DNA from: Bacillota bacterium
GTDB taxonomy: Bacteria; Bacillota; Clostridia; Acetivibrionales; DTU013
NCBI GenBank assembly: GCA_023415815.1
Contig: JAEZJL010000483.1
Coordinates: 1-14,228, forward strand
Length of the DNA stretch: 14,228 nucleotides
Direction: 5' to 3'
Positions 13,816 through 14,228 of the stretch are shown piece by piece; the first letter of the stretch is position 1; every line of letters begins with the position of its first letter. The position numbers and the translations under genes were made by a program. Below the pieces are notes generated by a model. The model did not search any database and was not told the origin of the DNA. It saw only the letters and a program-made list of their open reading frames with translations.

Positions 13816-14228
13816 TTAGATGAAGCTTTTCACTGCGGCAATGGACCCGCCCATATCGCACAGCTGCTGCGGGTCGCAGACCACGTCGATGACGTAGGTT
13901 CGGCCGCTCCTTTTTGCCCGCTCCAGGGCGGGGGCGATATCCTCGGGCTTGAATATGCGCTCGGCCATGCAGCCATATCCCTCGGCCACCTTTACATAAT
14001 CTATGGTACCGTCCTGGTTATACGGCATTGCGACTGCATACTCATATCCGTATGCCGTGTTCTGGTTCTGCCTGATCAGCCCCAGATAGGCGTTATTGAC
14101 AATGACAACGATGATGGGGAGGCCGTATACCGAAGAAACCGCGATCTCCTCTCCCATAAAGGTAAAGCCGAAATCCCCGAGCACCGTAACGCTGTGGCGC
14201 TCAGGAAATGCTGCCTTGGCGCCGATGG
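13816..14228 (-). CDS. gcl: Glyoxylate carboligase-like thiamine-diphosphate enzyme, C-terminal part (5' end outside window)
   Basis: The frame is open to the right edge, so only the last 136 or so residues are seen; the GTG near 14184 is an internal Val codon. The piece is the ThDP-binding domain: GDFGFTFMGEEIAV begins the Mg/ThDP motif, with the paired Asn of VIVNNAYLGLIRQ 27 residues on. Glyoxylate carboligases have GDF rather than GDG here, and NNAYLGLIRQ, VKVAEGYGC and FKPEDIAPALE closely match that family. Gcl joins two glyoxylates into tartronate semialdehyde with loss of CO2, feeding glycerate. The family is about 590 residues, so roughly three quarters is missing, including the residue replacing the usual catalytic Glu, which would be decisive. 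It is followed by two FAD oxidoreductases rather than hyi and glxR. A related acetolactate synthase-like enzyme is the main alternative. Confidence 0.8.
   Translation of the reverse strand, partial: IGAKAAFPERHSVTVLGDFGFTFMGEEIAVSSVYGLPIIVVIVNNAYLGLIRQNQNTAYGYEYAVAMPYNQDGTIDYVKVAEGYGCMAERIFKPEDIAPALERAKRSGRTYVIDVVCDPQQLCDMGGSIAAVKSFI

Overview
The window looks like a chromosomal segment of an endospore-forming Firmicute, most likely a Clostridia member of middling to high GC. The signs are strong AGGAGG-type ribosome binding sites, BclA-type collagen-like proteins of the kind found on spore surfaces, a CgeB-family glycosyltransferase (CgeB is a spore-maturation/spore-crust protein in Bacillus), and a CATANNNTA promoter element typical of the late mother-cell sigma factors. 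I cannot name the species.

Left part (1-7381), a spore-surface glycoprotein locus. It holds the 3' end of one collagen-like gene (to 779). A decayed remnant of another collagen-like gene's 3' end follows (about 842-1006). Next comes a complete collagen-like gene (1255-2805) with 80 uninterrupted Gly-X-Y triplets between two globular ends. Then come two tandem paralogous GT-A glycosyltransferases with C-terminal helical repeats (2959-4041 and 4059-5180), a convergent third GT-A-like glycosyltransferase (5222-6064, minus), and a CgeB-type glycosyltransferase (6404-7381). Nearly every Y position of the collagen repeats is Thr, so a natural reading is that the four glycosyltransferases decorate these Thr-rich stalks. 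That is inference.

Middle part (7382-11018), an AT-richer island. It holds one large gene (7597-10947) for a TIR domain, one transmembrane segment, a coiled coil and 16 WD40-type repeats. It has its own extended -10 promoter and is shut off from the next operon by a long hairpin (11019-11063). It looks like a separately acquired membrane receptor. The TIR domain keeps the W-x-x-x-E motif carrying the usual NADase glutamate.

Right part (11081-14228, minus strand), a GC-richer metabolic operon. In transcription order it has a glyoxylate carboligase-like thiamine-diphosphate enzyme (only the C-terminal part is in the window) and two paralogous FAD-dependent oxidoreductases, spaced 27 and 35 bases apart. 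The hyi and glxR genes that usually follow gcl do not follow here, so the pathway is open.

The points most worth a second look are the collagen-gene remnant and its duplicated 3' module, the coupling of Thr-rich collagen stalks to four glycosyltransferases, the TIR-TM-WD40 receptor, and the gcl plus twin flavoenzyme operon.
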